A stretch of DNA of 52,628 bases from an uncultured Tissierellia bacterium (GCA_937923265.1 CALAJY010000017.1:1-52628); one strand, 5' to 3'; positions 34,486 to 44,902 are shown, counted from the stretch's first letter. The notes: generated from the sequence alone by a model not told the origin. Made by a program: numbers and translations.

Positions 34486-36697
34486 TAAGGCGGGATTTTG
34501 CTTTGGGGTCTCCCAAATCGATCAACTTGCCCAAAGGGCGATTGCACAGAAACAAACCGGGAAGATCTACTCCTATGGTCCTCTCGTTCATAATCCCTTG
34601 TATGTGGAAAAAAGGGAGAGTGAGGGGATTCATATTTTAGATTCCGTGGACGAATTTTCCAAGCTCAAAGAAGGGGATACGGTCATTCTTCGCGCACATG
34701 GAGTGGTTCGCGAGGACCGGCAGAAGCTAGCGGAGCGAGGCGTGCAGGTGCTTGACGGAACCTGCCCCGTGCTCTTAGGCATTTATAAATTAGCTCGGAA
34801 AAAACGCGGGGAAGGAAGACAGGTCGTGATCATCGGGGATCCGGAGCATCCGGAAGTGATCGCCATGAAGAGCATGATTGGAGGGAACACCGGTATTCTA
34901 CACACGCAAGAAGACGTGGATGCTTTTACCGCGGAGGGGCCTCTTTTTATTGTTTCTCAGACCACAAATCGGGAAGAGATTTTTGAGCGCTTGAGTCAGC
35001 GTCTGAAAGATCGATATCCGGACAGTGAGATTCGTTCCACCATCTGTAAAGCAACCCGGGAACGCCAGGAAGCCTGCAAGGAATTGGCACAAAAAGTGGA
35101 GCTGATGATTGTGATTGGGGGAAAAAATTCCTCCAATACTGAAAAATTGTTTCAAATTGCTAAGAAATACGGGAAAAACGCTATAAAAATCGAACAATTT
35201 AGCGATTTACCTTTACAAAACTATGAAAAGTTTAATACAATAGGAATTACAGCCGGTGCTAGTACTCCGGACTGGTTAATTGAGGAGGTCGTCAAACGAA
35301 TGGACAATTTTAGTAAAGAAGATTTCATGGAACAAATTGAGGATAGCATGGTCAAAATTTATCCCAAGGATATCGTCAAGGGACAAATCATGTCGGTTAA
35401 GGATGATGAGGTCTATGTTGATATTCGCTATCGCTCCGATGGAATTATCAAGAAGGACGAGATGTCTGAGGAAGAGGCTGCCAATCCCCATGAAGCATTT
35501 CATGTAGGAGACGAAATTGATGTTTACGTTATCAAACTGGATGACGGGGAAGGCAATGTCGTACTTTCCACTCGTCGAGTCGAGGGTCTGAAAAATTGGC
35601 AAAAACTCGTTGATCTGTACGAGAACAAGGAGACCGTCCAAGCCAAGGTTACCGGAGACAACAGCGGCGGACTCGTTGTTAATGTGATGGGAATCAATGG
35701 ATTTATTCCTGCTTCTCAAATCACTACGTACTATATAAAGAGCTTCAAGCAGTTTATCGGCCAGACCTTAGATTGCAAAATCATTTCGATTGACGAACGC
35801 AAGAGACGGGTAGTTCTTTCCAGCCGGGCGGTGAAGGAAGAACAGTTAGACGAAGTTTGGGAAAAGATCATTGTCGGTGAACAGATTCACGGAAAAGTGG
35901 TTCGCATGACCGACTTTGGTGCCTTTGTGGATTTAGGCGGCGTGGATGGATTGATTCACGTTTCGGATATTTCCTGGCAGCGGATTGGCAAGCCCTCCGA
36001 TGTCTTGGAGATCGGCCAAGAAGTGGATCCCTTGGTTTTGAAAGCAAATCGCGATCGGAACCGGATCTCTTTGGGACTCAAACAGTTAACTCCCAAGCCC
36101 TTTGAGGTATTTTTGGAGAACAATAAAGCCGGCGATGTGGTTGACGGTAAGGTTGTGAACCTGCTTGACTTTGGTGCCTTTGTTCGTTTGAAAGACGGCG
36201 TAGAGGGTCTTGTTCATGTTTCGCAGATTGCCAATCATCATGTCGAAAAGCCTTCAGATGAGCTGAATGTGGGCGATGAGATTCAGGTGAAGATCTTAGA
36301 GATTGATCAGGAACGTCAACGCATCGCTTTGAGCATCCGTGCTTTGCAGGAGCCTGAGAAGGCCGAAGAAAGCGAACAACATGCAAGCAGCAGTCCTCGG
36401 AGAGATGATTCTCGCTTCGAGAGAAAGCCCCAGCAGTCTAAGCCACAGAAACAACAGCCTCGCAGAGAGCGCAAGAAACAGACCACGATTTCTTTCGAAG
36501 ATAACGGAGAGATCGGTACGAACCTGGGCGATCTGATTGCGGCACAATTAAACCTCGTTTCGGAGGAAAACGGCGAAGAAGCCGCTCCCGAGGTTGAAGA
36601 ATACACGCAGGAAGCTCCGGAAGTAGCAGAGAGCCCGGTGGAGAACGAAGAGAACACCGAAGAATCTTCTGAGGAAACCCAAGAGGATCAGGAGTAG
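34466..36697 (+). CDS. ispH: IspH-ribosomal protein S1 fusion
   Basis: Residues 1 to about 285 are IspH, the [4Fe-4S] enzyme that reduces HMBPP to IPP and DMAPP. Its three cluster cysteines are C12 (GFCFGV), C100 (GTCPVL) and C194 (ICKATRERQ). Residues about 300-630 hold four S1 RNA-binding repeats, starting near 300, 388, 470 and 555; repeats 3 and 4 are the most canonical (MTDFGAFVDLGGVDGLIHVS and LLDFGAFVRLKDGVEGLVHV). The last 110 residues are low-complexity: first basic and Gln-rich, then a helix-like GTNLGDLIAAQLNL, then very acidic. This fusion is established in Clostridia. The ATG at 34466 follows CAGGAGG, within the end of plsC. Confidence 0.95.
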   Translation: MYILISDKAGFCFGVSQIDQLAQRAIAQKQTGKIYSYGPLVHNPLYVEKRESEGIHILDSVDEFSKLKEGDTVILRAHGVVREDRQKLAERGVQVLDGTCPVLLGIYKLARKKRGEGRQVVIIGDPEHPEVIAMKSMIGGNTGILHTQEDVDAFTAEGPLFIVSQTTNREEIFERLSQRLKDRYPDSEIRSTICKATRERQEACKELAQKVELMIVIGGKNSSNTEKLFQIAKKYGKNAIKIEQFSDLPLQNYEKFNTIGITAGASTPDWLIEEVVKRMDNFSKEDFMEQIEDSMVKIYPKDIVKGQIMSVKDDEVYVDIRYRSDGIIKKDEMSEEEAANPHEAFHVGDEIDVYVIKLDDGEGNVVLSTRRVEGLKNWQKLVDLYENKETVQAKVTGDNSGGLVVNVMGINGFIPASQITTYYIKSFKQFIGQTLDCKIISIDERKRRVVLSSRAVKEEQLDEVWEKIIVGEQIHGKVVRMTDFGAFVDLGGVDGLIHVSDISWQRIGKPSDVLEIGQEVDPLVLKANRDRNRISLGLKQLTPKPFEVFLENNKAGDVVDGKVVNLLDFGAFVRLKDGVEGLVHVSQIANHHVEKPSDELNVGDEIQVKILEIDQERQRIALSIRALQEPEKAEESEQHASSSPRRDDSRFERKPQQSKPQKQQPRRERKKQTTISFEDNGEIGTNLGDLIAAQLNLVSEENGEEAAPEVEEYTQEAPEVAESPVENEENTEESSEETQEDQE

Positions 36698-36718
36698 AAA
36701 TTACTCATCGATGGATAG

Positions 36719-36745
36719 AAGGAGAGCCTAAGGGCTCTCCTTTTT
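36719..36745 (+). terminator. Rho-independent terminator after ispH-rpsA
   Basis: AAGGAGAGCC (36719-36728) pairs with GGCTCTCCTT (36733-36742) across a TAAG loop, followed by T to 36745. Confidence 0.9.
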
Positions 36746-36782
36746 GATTTCTCCAATTCTGGGAGAGCCCGATAGAATACGT

Positions 36783-36788
36783 TATAAT
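36783..36788 (+). promoter_or_regulatory. -10 element of the miaB-mutS-mutL-miaA unit
   Basis: TATAAT lies 30 bases before the miaB start and just after the previous terminator. A matching -35 is not clear. Confidence 0.5.
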
Positions 36789-36818
36789 AACAGCAGTAAC
36801 CATTTAGATAGGAGACCT

Positions 36819-38114
36819 ATGAAGTATTTTATCATCACCCACGGTTGTCAGATGAATGAGCACGATTCGGAGAGAATCGCGTTTCTATTAGAGAGCCTTA
36901 GCTATTCACCGGCAAAAGACCGAGAGGAAGCGGACCTGATTCTTTTGAACACCTGCCTGGTCCGTGAAAATGCAGAGCTCAAGGTGTTTGGTCAGGTCGG
37001 TGCCTTAAAACATTGGAAAAAGGAAAAAGAGGGGCGCTTGCTCCTGGTTTCCGGTTGCATGATGCAAACCGGTCCTGCCAGAGATCTGATTCGAGAGAAG
37101 TATCCCCAGGTGGACATCGTCTTTGGAACGCAGAATATCGATAAATTACCGCAGCTGCTTGCTTTACATCGGCAGACAGGCGAACGCATTTTAGATGTGG
37201 GTAGTTATGAGGACACGGGATACGAATATGAGCGGCAAAAGACATCCTTTGCCTATGTGAATATTATGACGGGCTGTAACAATTTCTGCTCCTATTGCAT
37301 TGTTCCTTACGCCAGGGGGCGAGAGAAAAGCAGAACAGAGGCGGATATTCTTCAGGAGCTGGATAAGATCGCACGGCAGGGGACCAAGGAGATCATGCTC
37401 TTGGGCCAGAATGTCAATTCGTATCGAGGGGATCACGGCGACTTTCCTGCCCTCCTGCAACGTTGTTGTGAGGTGGAGGGAATCGAACGGATTCGCTTTA
37501 TGTCCTCCCATCCCAAAGACCTGTCCGATGACCTCATTCGGGTCATGGCGGAGAATCCGAAAATTGAACGTCATTTCCACCTGCCCCTGCAGTCGGGCTC
37601 CGATCGCGTGTTAAAGGAGATGAACCGACATTATACGAGGGAGCGATTCATGGAACGCGCTGCAAAGCTAAGGGAAACAATTCCTGACATCTCCCTGACG
37701 ACCGATATCATTGTCGGCTTTCCGGGAGAAGAGGAAGAAGACCACCGGGCGACCTTGGACCTGTGCCGCCGGGTTCGTTTTGACGCCGCCTTTACGTTCC
37801 TCTATTCGAAACGACCGGGCACGCGTGCCGCGGAACGGGAGGACCAGGTTGCTCCCCAAGTAACCAATCGAAGATTTCAGGAGCTGCTGGATACCCTCTA
37901 TCCCATCTTTCTCGAGGAGAACCGGAAACAGATTGGCACCAAGGCGCGGGTGCTGGTGGAATCCGTGAGCAAAAATGAACCGGGAATGATGTCGGGAAGG
38001 GATAGCCGAAATAAGCTGATTCACTTTCCGGGTACACCCGCATTAATTGGGCGGTTTATTGACGTTACCATCAAGGACTGTAATTCCTTTGCCCTATTTG
38101 CGGAAATGCAATAA
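36819..38114 (+). CDS. miaB: tRNA-2-methylthio-N6-isopentenyladenosine synthase MiaB
   Basis: MiaB is the radical-SAM methylthiotransferase that finishes ms2i6A37 in tRNA after MiaA. The 431-residue protein has the UPF0004 domain with cluster cysteines C10, C46 and C80, the radical-SAM CxxxCxxC at C153, C157 and C160 (CNNFCSYC), and a C-terminal TRAM domain. The ATG at 36819 gives the conserved MKYFIITHGCQMN start and follows TAGGAGA. miaA, its partner, is three genes downstream. Confidence 0.96.
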   Translation: MKYFIITHGCQMNEHDSERIAFLLESLSYSPAKDREEADLILLNTCLVRENAELKVFGQVGALKHWKKEKEGRLLLVSGCMMQTGPARDLIREKYPQVDIVFGTQNIDKLPQLLALHRQTGERILDVGSYEDTGYEYERQKTSFAYVNIMTGCNNFCSYCIVPYARGREKSRTEADILQELDKIARQGTKEIMLLGQNVNSYRGDHGDFPALLQRCCEVEGIERIRFMSSHPKDLSDDLIRVMAENPKIERHFHLPLQSGSDRVLKEMNRHYTRERFMERAAKLRETIPDISLTTDIIVGFPGEEEEDHRATLDLCRRVRFDAAFTFLYSKRPGTRAAEREDQVAPQVTNRRFQELLDTLYPIFLEENRKQIGTKARVLVESVSKNEPGMMSGRDSRNKLIHFPGTPALIGRFIDVTIKDCNSFALFAEMQ

Positions 38115-38128
38115 GAAAGGAGTTTTCC

Positions 38129-40746
38129 ATGGTTTGGGAACAGATTGATGAGCAGAAGCTCTCTCCCATGATGCAACACTATGTGAGTATCAAAAAACAG
38201 CATCCCGATTGTCTGATCCTCTACCGACTCGGAGACTTCTATGAGATGTTCTTTGACGATGCCATCGTCGGATCGCGAATTCTGGAGCTCGCCTTAACCG
38301 GGCGAGACTGCGGGCTGGAAGAGCGGGCACCCATGTGTGGGGTTCCCCATCATGTGATTGACAGCTATGCGGCGAGACTCGTTGCCAAGGGGCATAAGGT
38401 CGCCATTGTGGAGCAAATGGAAGATCCCAAGGAAGCGGTCGGCCTGGTAAAACGAGCAATCACCCGGATCATTACCCCGGGAACCCTCACGGATGGGGAG
38501 AACCTGAATCAGAAAAAAAATAATTATCTGGTCGCCGTGTATTCCTCGACTCATCGAACGGGTCTTTGCTATTGCGACCTTTCCACGGGAGAATTGGAAG
38601 CGATGGAATTTGATCGGGGAAGGGGGCCCCAGAATCTCCTCGATCGGCTGGAAGCCATCCATCCCTCGGAACTTCTCTGGTTGAGCCCGGAACGGATTCC
38701 CGATGAGCTGAGCCAGTTCGGCGTGTTTGTGACACGCTTAGAGCCCGAGGAAGGGGAGTTGAAGGCCTTCGAGGATACGGTAGATCGATATTTGGGGCCT
38801 CGGGAGCGGCGTAAATTGCAGGGCCATTTCCAGGCCCTGCTTGCGACGGCCTACCTTCTGGATTATGTCTATGCCTACCAGGAGGAACCGCTTGTTCATA
38901 TCAACCGGTTACAATGGGTGGATGAGTATCGTTATATGCAGCTCAATGCCTCGACGCGAGAAAATTTGGAATTATCCTACAATCTCCTGGATCACAGTGC
39001 AAAGGACAGTCTTCTCGCTGTGATGGATCGGGCACAGACGGCCATGGGATCTCGTCTCATTGCGCAATGGCTCAGCCATCCCCTGATGAACAGGGAGGAG
39101 ATCAATCACCGCTTAGACATGACCGAATACTTCTACTTGCATCTTCCCGAGCGAATGAAGGTGTGGAAAGCCTCGGCAAGGTCTATGACCTGGAGCGTTT
39201 GCTCTCCAAGTTTGCCTATGGGCGGGGGAATGCCCGCGATCTCTTATCCTTTTCTTTTTCCCTCCGGCCTCTTCCCGAGCTGATTCAGGAATTAAAGGCC
39301 ACCAAGGATCCGGTGGTCACGGCCTTTGTCGACCGGTTGGACCCGTTGACCGACTTGGCAAGCCTGATTCAAGCGGCGATTGTGGAGGACCCACCCATTG
39401 TCATCACGGAGGGGGGCATGATCCGGGAAGGCTATTCCAAGGAGCTCGACCGGGTAAGAGCGGGAAGCAGCCGGGCACAACGGGAGTTGGTTCGCTACGA
39501 GGAGGCGGAACGAGACCGGACGGGCATCAAGAATTTACGGGTTGTTTTTCGAAAGAATGTGGGCTATTTTATTGAGATTACAAAGTCGAATTTGGATAAG
39601 GTTCCCCGGGACTACCGAAGAAAACAGACCCTGAAAAATGCGGAGCGGTTTACCACCGATAAACTGGAGCAAGAAGCCGCTCGCATTACCGGCGACTCGC
39701 AACGCATCGAGCAGATGGAATACGAACTGTTTCAGGATATTCGCAATCAACTTGCAAAAAATGCCGGTCGCATTCAGGAGACGGCAAAGGAGCTTGCCTA
39801 TCTGGATGCCTTGGTTTGTTTTGGACAGAATGCCTCCGATTTTCAATATGTGAGGCCCTGCTTCATCGAGCGGGATCCCATTGAGATTATTCAAGGAAGG
39901 CATCCGGTCGTGGAAGGTCGGATGAGCTCTCCCTTTATCGATAATGACTTACACATCGGAGAGGAAAACAATCGAATTCAGATCATTACGGGGCCGAATA
40001 TGGCGGGAAAGTCGACCTATATGCGACAGAATGCCCTCATTATTATCATGGCACAAATGGGCTCCTTTGTTCCCTGTAAAAGCTGCAAGCTTCCTCTCAT
40101 CGATAAGATTTTTACCAGGATTGGGGCGACCGACCATCTTTCCCGCGGAGAATCCACCTTCATGGTGGAGATGAAGGAGATGGCGGAAATTCTTGACGAG
40201 GCCAGTGAGAACAGCTTTTTGATTTTGGATGAAGTGGGACGAGGGACCTCCACCGATGATGGGCTTTCCATCGCCTATGCGTTGTTGGAGTATCTTGCGA
40301 AGCGGGTGAAGGCAAAGACGCTGTTTGCGACCCACTATCATGAGCTGACCTCCTTGGAAAACAAATGGCCGAGCATTGCCAACCGAAAGGTGGATATCCA
40401 GGAAAGGGATGGAAAACTACTCTTTTTGCATAAGGTAGTGGAGGGAAAGGCGGATAAATCCTACGGGATCGAAGTGGCCCGATTGAGCGGTCTTCCCAAG
40501 GAAGTGCTGGACCGTGCACAGTTCCTTCTGGATCATCTGAGCAAGGAGACCAAAACACCGGCTCTCGACCGGCTGCCGGATCAGGCGGAGCCCCAGCCGA
40601 ATTTTCAGGATTTTCAAAGAGATTGTATTCTCCGGGAACTGTCGGAGTTGGAAATTAACCGGTTGAGTCCCATGGAGGCCCTGTTACGTCTCAACGAATT
40701 CCAGACAGAAGCACAAAAGTGGCGGGAGGAAGAGAATGACCATTAA
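38129..40746 (+). pseudogene. mutS: DNA mismatch repair MutS, split by a frameshift
   Basis: MutS recognises mismatches. The first frame (start 38129) carries the mismatch-reading motif GDFYEMF and runs to about 39157, after which it reads non-homologous residues to a stop at 39283. The homology continues in the -1 frame from about 39158 (EGVESLGKVYDLERLL) to 40746, with Walker A GPNMAGKSTYM, LILDEVGRGTSTDDG and FATHYHEL. One added base at ATGAAGG (39156-39162), for example ATGGAAGG, restores an unbroken 872-codon MutS of normal size. Both halves are otherwise intact. No good slippery heptamer is visible, so a real mutation or a sequence error is more likely than programmed frameshifting. As it stands the main product would be 384 residues and lack the ATPase. 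Confidence 0.9.
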
Positions 40747-42670
40747 AAAGTTATCGGAAGATACCATCCGAAAAATCGCGGCGGGGGAGGTCATTGAGCG
40801 TCCTGCTTCCGTGATCAAGGAGCTCGTGGAAAATTCCATTGATGCGGGAGCGGATGAAATTCGTGTGGAAATCCGGCAGGGAGGCAAGGCCAGTCTTTCT
40901 GTGAGCGATAATGGGAAGGGCATTAGCGAAGAAGACTTTCCTCTCGCCTTTGAACGCCATGCCACCTCGAAAATCGACGAGTTTGAAGACCTTTATCGCC
41001 TGCATTCTCTGGGCTTTCGCGGGGAGGCTTTGGCGAGTATCGTCGCGGTCGGTAAGGTGACCGCCCGGTCCAAGGTGGAGGAAGCGGAGCAAGGCCTGGA
41101 GCTTCATTTAGAGAATAATCAATTGCTTTCCTCACAACCCGTGGTCATGACCCGGGGGACGACCATCCTGGTGGAAGATCTGTTTTTCAATGTTCCGGCA
41201 CGCCAAAAATTTCTGAAAAGCGATAGCACGGAGGGGGCTCGGATCAGCGCCCTTATGTACAGCTTTGCGGTGGGAAATCCGAAGATTTCGTTCCGTTACA
41301 TCAAGGACGGTCGGCAGGTCTTCTATACAAATCGCAGAAACACCATAAATGAGAACCTCTTGGTCCTGTTTGGGACGAGCTACTACGATGCCTTGCGAAG
41401 CATTGAGGGGAAATCGGAACACTTCTCCGTGGAAGGACGGATTGGGGATAATACCTTCTATCGGGGCAACCGGCAGATGCAGTTCCTGTTTGTGAATGGA
41501 CGAAGTGTGGATGATGAGGGGCTGCGGGATGCGGTGGAGCAAGTGTACCGGTCCATCATTCCCAATGGCCGTTTCCCCGCCTATCAAATCTTTGTGGAAA
41601 CGGACCCCGGTTCCATTGAAATCAATATTCATCCCAACAAGCGACGCATCGAATTCCATCAGGGGGAGGAGCTTTACCAATTGATTCGTCAGACGATTCG
41701 TGACCAGCTCTTTCGACAAGTGGAGATTCCTCATGCGGTTCATGAAGAATCTTCGGCGAAAAGCACCCATGTCTGGGATCTTTCCACCGAGGATAGCTAT
41801 CAAAAGCTCCTGGAGAATTATCGTTGGGCGGTGGAAGAGTCCCCCTCCGGTAAAAAAAATACAGCCCCTTCGCATGACCCTCTTGTCTCGGACCACCCGG
41901 CGATGAAGGACGAGTCGGCCTTTGAGTGGGAAGAGATCAAGGAGGAGGGGAGGAGTGAGGAGGACCGGCTCGGTCCCGTGGACAGGGAAGAGGAACAATC
42001 TTCTGCCTCAGAAACCGAAGGAACCCGGGATTCGGAAGAGAACCTCTCCTTTCTTTCCCAAGAAACGAAACGGGAGAATGGATTTCCGGAACCCAGCCGA
42101 TTGACCTATATCGGTTGCCTCTTTTTGACCTATCTGATCCTTGAGGATCGGCAGATTGGCAAGTCCTATTTCATGGACCAGCATGCCGCCCATGAGCGAA
42201 TCAATTATGAGCGCTTTATGAAGCAGCTGAACCATCATTGCATCATTTCCCAGAGCCTTTCTCCCGCGGTGGAAGTTCCGCTCACGGAATGGGAGAACGA
42301 TCGGTTGGAACGACGGGAGACGGTGCTGAAGGACCTGGGATTTGATTTTTCTTATCTGAGTCCGGAAATTCTTTTGCTTCGGCAAGTGCCCGTCCTATTT
42401 CAAACCGATCGTCCCCAACAATTATTTACGGACCTGTTGGATGAAAACTTTACCGACCTGGCGGATGCGGATGATCTCCGTAATCGGATTGCCATGAAGG
42501 CCTGTAAAGCGTCGGTAAAGAAGGGATCTCGCCTGTCGCTGCCGGAGGTGGATCGACTGTTACGGGATTTAGCGGCATGCCAATACCCCTTCACCTGTCC
42601 TCACGGCAGACCAACCATGATTACGCTTTCCGAGACCGATCTCGAAAAGATGTTTATGAGGATCAAATGA
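40736..42670 (+). CDS. mutL: DNA mismatch repair protein MutL (endonuclease type)
   Basis: MutL links mismatch recognition to strand incision. The 644-residue protein has the GHKL ATPase motifs at the N terminus (ELVENSIDAGA, VSDNGKGI, GFRGEALASI), a variable acidic linker (about 340-450) and a C-terminal dimer and endonuclease domain with the metal motif DQHAAHERINYE (from about 481) and CPHGRPT (from 621). This is the nicking MutL of organisms without MutH. It overlaps the end of mutS by 11 bases and miaA by 4. Confidence 0.95.
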   Translation: MTIKKLSEDTIRKIAAGEVIERPASVIKELVENSIDAGADEIRVEIRQGGKASLSVSDNGKGISEEDFPLAFERHATSKIDEFEDLYRLHSLGFRGEALASIVAVGKVTARSKVEEAEQGLELHLENNQLLSSQPVVMTRGTTILVEDLFFNVPARQKFLKSDSTEGARISALMYSFAVGNPKISFRYIKDGRQVFYTNRRNTINENLLVLFGTSYYDALRSIEGKSEHFSVEGRIGDNTFYRGNRQMQFLFVNGRSVDDEGLRDAVEQVYRSIIPNGRFPAYQIFVETDPGSIEINIHPNKRRIEFHQGEELYQLIRQTIRDQLFRQVEIPHAVHEESSAKSTHVWDLSTEDSYQKLLENYRWAVEESPSGKKNTAPSHDPLVSDHPAMKDESAFEWEEIKEEGRSEEDRLGPVDREEEQSSASETEGTRDSEENLSFLSQETKRENGFPEPSRLTYIGCLFLTYLILEDRQIGKSYFMDQHAAHERINYERFMKQLNHHCIISQSLSPAVEVPLTEWENDRLERRETVLKDLGFDFSYLSPEILLLRQVPVLFQTDRPQQLFTDLLDENFTDLADADDLRNRIAMKACKASVKKGSRLSLPEVDRLLRDLAACQYPFTCPHGRPTMITLSETDLEKMFMRIK

Positions 42671-43629
42671 TGAAACGGCATCCGATCATCGTGATTGCCG
42701 GTCCCACCGCCGTTGGCAAAAGCGCTCTGGGAATCGCTCTTGCGAAGGAGTGGGGGGGAGAGATCATCTCCATGGATTCCATGCAGGTCTATCGGGGCCT
42801 AAACATCGGGACGGCAAAAATTATGCCGGAGGAGATGGAGGGAATCCCGCATCATCTGCTGGACATCGTGAATCCCGAGGAGCGATTTACCGTCGAGCAG
42901 TATCAAAGGCTGGCCTATCAAACCATTCGGGAAATCGAAGAAAGAGGGAAATTACCCATTCTGCTCGGGGGAACCGGCCTATATATGGATGCGGTTTTAA
43001 AGGGATTTCGTTTTGCGGAGTCCGAGGAGAATCTGGCCTATCGAAAACGGCTCGAGGGAGAGATGGAAACCCATGGGGAGGAGGCACTTCTCGAGAAATT
43101 AAAGAAACGGGATCCCCGGAAAGCAGCCTCACTTCATCCCGGAGACCGCAAGAAGATCATACGTGCCCTAGAGGTCCTTCATGAGACCGGACAGCCCATG
43201 AGCCAAAGAGAAAAGGCCTATAATTCTCCGCCTGATCTTGCTCCCTTTGTCATTGTTTTGGAGCGGAGCCGAGAGAGCCTCTACCGGATGGTGAACGAGC
43301 GTGTGGAAAAGATGGTAGGGCAGGGACTCATCGAGGAGGTTCTTGGTCTTGTTCGTTGCGGAAAGCTTCCGCCCTCTTCCCAGGCAAGCAAGGCGATTGG
43401 CTATCGGGAGGTGGTCTGGTTGCTCCGCGGGTGGGTCACGAAGCAGGAGATGGTGCGACTCATCCAGAAGCACTCACGAAACTACGCCAAGCGCCAGCTC
43501 ACCTGGTTCCATAAGGATCCGAAGAATCACTTTTATAATGTGGAGAGTCTGACAACCCAAGAGATTCAGGAGCAGCTTCACTCGAAAATTCAAAATTTTT
43601 TGCAGAAGGGAAACGAGGGAACATGTTAG
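42667..43629 (+). CDS. miaA: tRNA dimethylallyltransferase MiaA
   Basis: MiaA adds the dimethylallyl group to A37 of tRNAs reading UNN codons, using DMAPP from the IspH pathway. The 320-residue protein has the P-loop GPTAVGKS (12-19), SMDSMQVYRGLNIGTAKI, HHLLDIVNPEERFTV, GGTGLYMDAVL and the C-terminal SRNYAKRQLTWF. The ATG at 42667 overlaps the mutL stop. The downstream gene begins inside its last codons. Confidence 0.95.
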   Translation: MMKRHPIIVIAGPTAVGKSALGIALAKEWGGEIISMDSMQVYRGLNIGTAKIMPEEMEGIPHHLLDIVNPEERFTVEQYQRLAYQTIREIEERGKLPILLGGTGLYMDAVLKGFRFAESEENLAYRKRLEGEMETHGEEALLEKLKKRDPRKAASLHPGDRKKIIRALEVLHETGQPMSQREKAYNSPPDLAPFVIVLERSRESLYRMVNERVEKMVGQGLIEEVLGLVRCGKLPPSSQASKAIGYREVVWLLRGWVTKQEMVRLIQKHSRNYAKRQLTWFHKDPKNHFYNVESLTTQEIQEQLHSKIQNFLQKGNEGTC

Positions 43630-44897
43630 AGAAGTTATCAGAGATGTATGCGAGGGAATTTCATATTTCAGAGAATACCCTTCGCAGCATACAAGATGCA
43701 GAGATCACCTTGCAGGACCGCTTCGAAGAGTTGCAAGGCCTGCGGGAATATAATCAGTTAAAGGTGCTACGATCTTTTCAAAAGAACGAGCTCACGCAAG
43801 CGGACTTTTTTTCCGCAACGGGATATGGCTATGGAGACCTGGGGAGAGAAAAAACGGAAGCGATTTTTCGCGACGTGTTCCAAGCGGAGGATTGTGTGGT
43901 TCGGCCCTCCATTGCTTCCGGAACCCATGCGCTATCCACGGTGCTTTTCTCCCTGCTCAAAAAGGGAGACCTCTTTTATGCCGCCACGGGTCATCCCTAC
44001 GACACCCTGCAGGAGGTCATCGGCATCCGTGGGAAAGAGCTGGGCACCCTCCTGGAAGACGGGATCATCTATGAACATGCCGAGCTAAAAGAAGATGGGA
44101 GCATGGATCTCGAGGCAATCCGTAAATTTTTGACCACCCATTCCGTGAAACTCGTCGAACTGCAGCGGTCCACGGGCTACACGAATCGTCGGGCTTTTAC
44201 CATCGAAGAACTGGAGGAGGCCATTCAACTCATCCATGAGCTTTCTCCGACAACCATTGTCATGGTCGATAACTGCTATGGGGAATTCACCCAAGAGCGA
44301 GAGCCCATTGAGGTTGGGGCGGACATCATCGCCGGCTCCCTGATCAAAAATCCGGGAGGGGGAATTGCGGTTTCCGGAGGTTACATTGCGGGAAGGAAAG
44401 AACTGGTCGAACGGTGCATGAATCACCTGACCGCTCCGGGGCTGGGAAAGGATACCGGCCTCACCTTTGGAACAACACGAACCACGCTGCAAGGCTTTTT
44501 CATGGCGCCCCATATTACGGTGGAGGCCATGAAGGGCGCCCTGCTCTTTGCGAAGGTCTTTGAGCAGCAAGGCTATTCCTGCGTGCCCAAGAGCACCGAT
44601 CCTCGAAGCGATATCGTGGAGGCCATTCAATTAAACGATGCCGATAAAGTTGTGGCCTTCTGCCGCGGAGTGCAACAGGCAGCATCGGTCGGCAGTGAAG
44701 TGGTGCCCTATCCCTGGGACATGCCGGGATATGACGATCAAGTGGTCATGGCATCCGGAGGATTTATCGATGGTTCCTCCATTGAAGTAAGCGCGGATGG
44801 CCCCTTGCGGGCTCCCTACATCGTCTACTATCAGGGAGGCATGGTTTACGAGCAGGCAAAATTGGCCTGCATGTTGGCACTTGAAAAAATTCAATAA
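43623..44897 (+). CDS. Methionine gamma-lyase-family PLP enzyme (YnbB-like)
   Basis: The 424-residue protein belongs to the large PLP-dependent fold-type I family once labelled aluminium resistance protein and now methionine gamma-lyase family (B. subtilis YnbB). Visible family segments are ATGYGYGDLGREKTE, RPSIASGTHALSTVLF, VMVDNCYGEFT and the PLP lysine region GSLIKNPGGGIA. The true reaction is not established for most members. It follows miaA with a 7-base overlap, as in many Clostridia, and is the last gene before an SOS-type promoter. Confidence 0.9.
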   Translation: MLEKLSEMYAREFHISENTLRSIQDAEITLQDRFEELQGLREYNQLKVLRSFQKNELTQADFFSATGYGYGDLGREKTEAIFRDVFQAEDCVVRPSIASGTHALSTVLFSLLKKGDLFYAATGHPYDTLQEVIGIRGKELGTLLEDGIIYEHAELKEDGSMDLEAIRKFLTTHSVKLVELQRSTGYTNRRAFTIEELEEAIQLIHELSPTTIVMVDNCYGEFTQEREPIEVGADIIAGSLIKNPGGGIAVSGGYIAGRKELVERCMNHLTAPGLGKDTGLTFGTTRTTLQGFFMAPHITVEAMKGALLFAKVFEQQGYSCVPKSTDPRSDIVEAIQLNDADKVVAFCRGVQQAASVGSEVVPYPWDMPGYDDQVVMASGGFIDGSSIEVSADGPLRAPYIVYYQGGMVYEQAKLACMLALEKIQ

Positions 44898-44902
44898 ATC
44901 TC

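Noticed and set aside
34466..36697. IspH-S1 fusion as a new protein type
   Set aside because: This fusion is already well known in Clostridia. Only the tail is listed as a minor point.
39140..39290. Programmed -1 frameshift in mutS
   Set aside because: No X-XXY-YYZ slippery heptamer or clear downstream pseudoknot is visible at the switch point, and the first frame ends with a 40-residue non-homologous tail. A plain deletion or sequence error is simpler.
39067..40746. A separate 559-residue protein starting inside mutS
   Set aside because: The first 30 or so codons of this frame are an out-of-frame reading of the first half of mutS. MutS homology begins only near 39158, so it is the tail of one broken gene.
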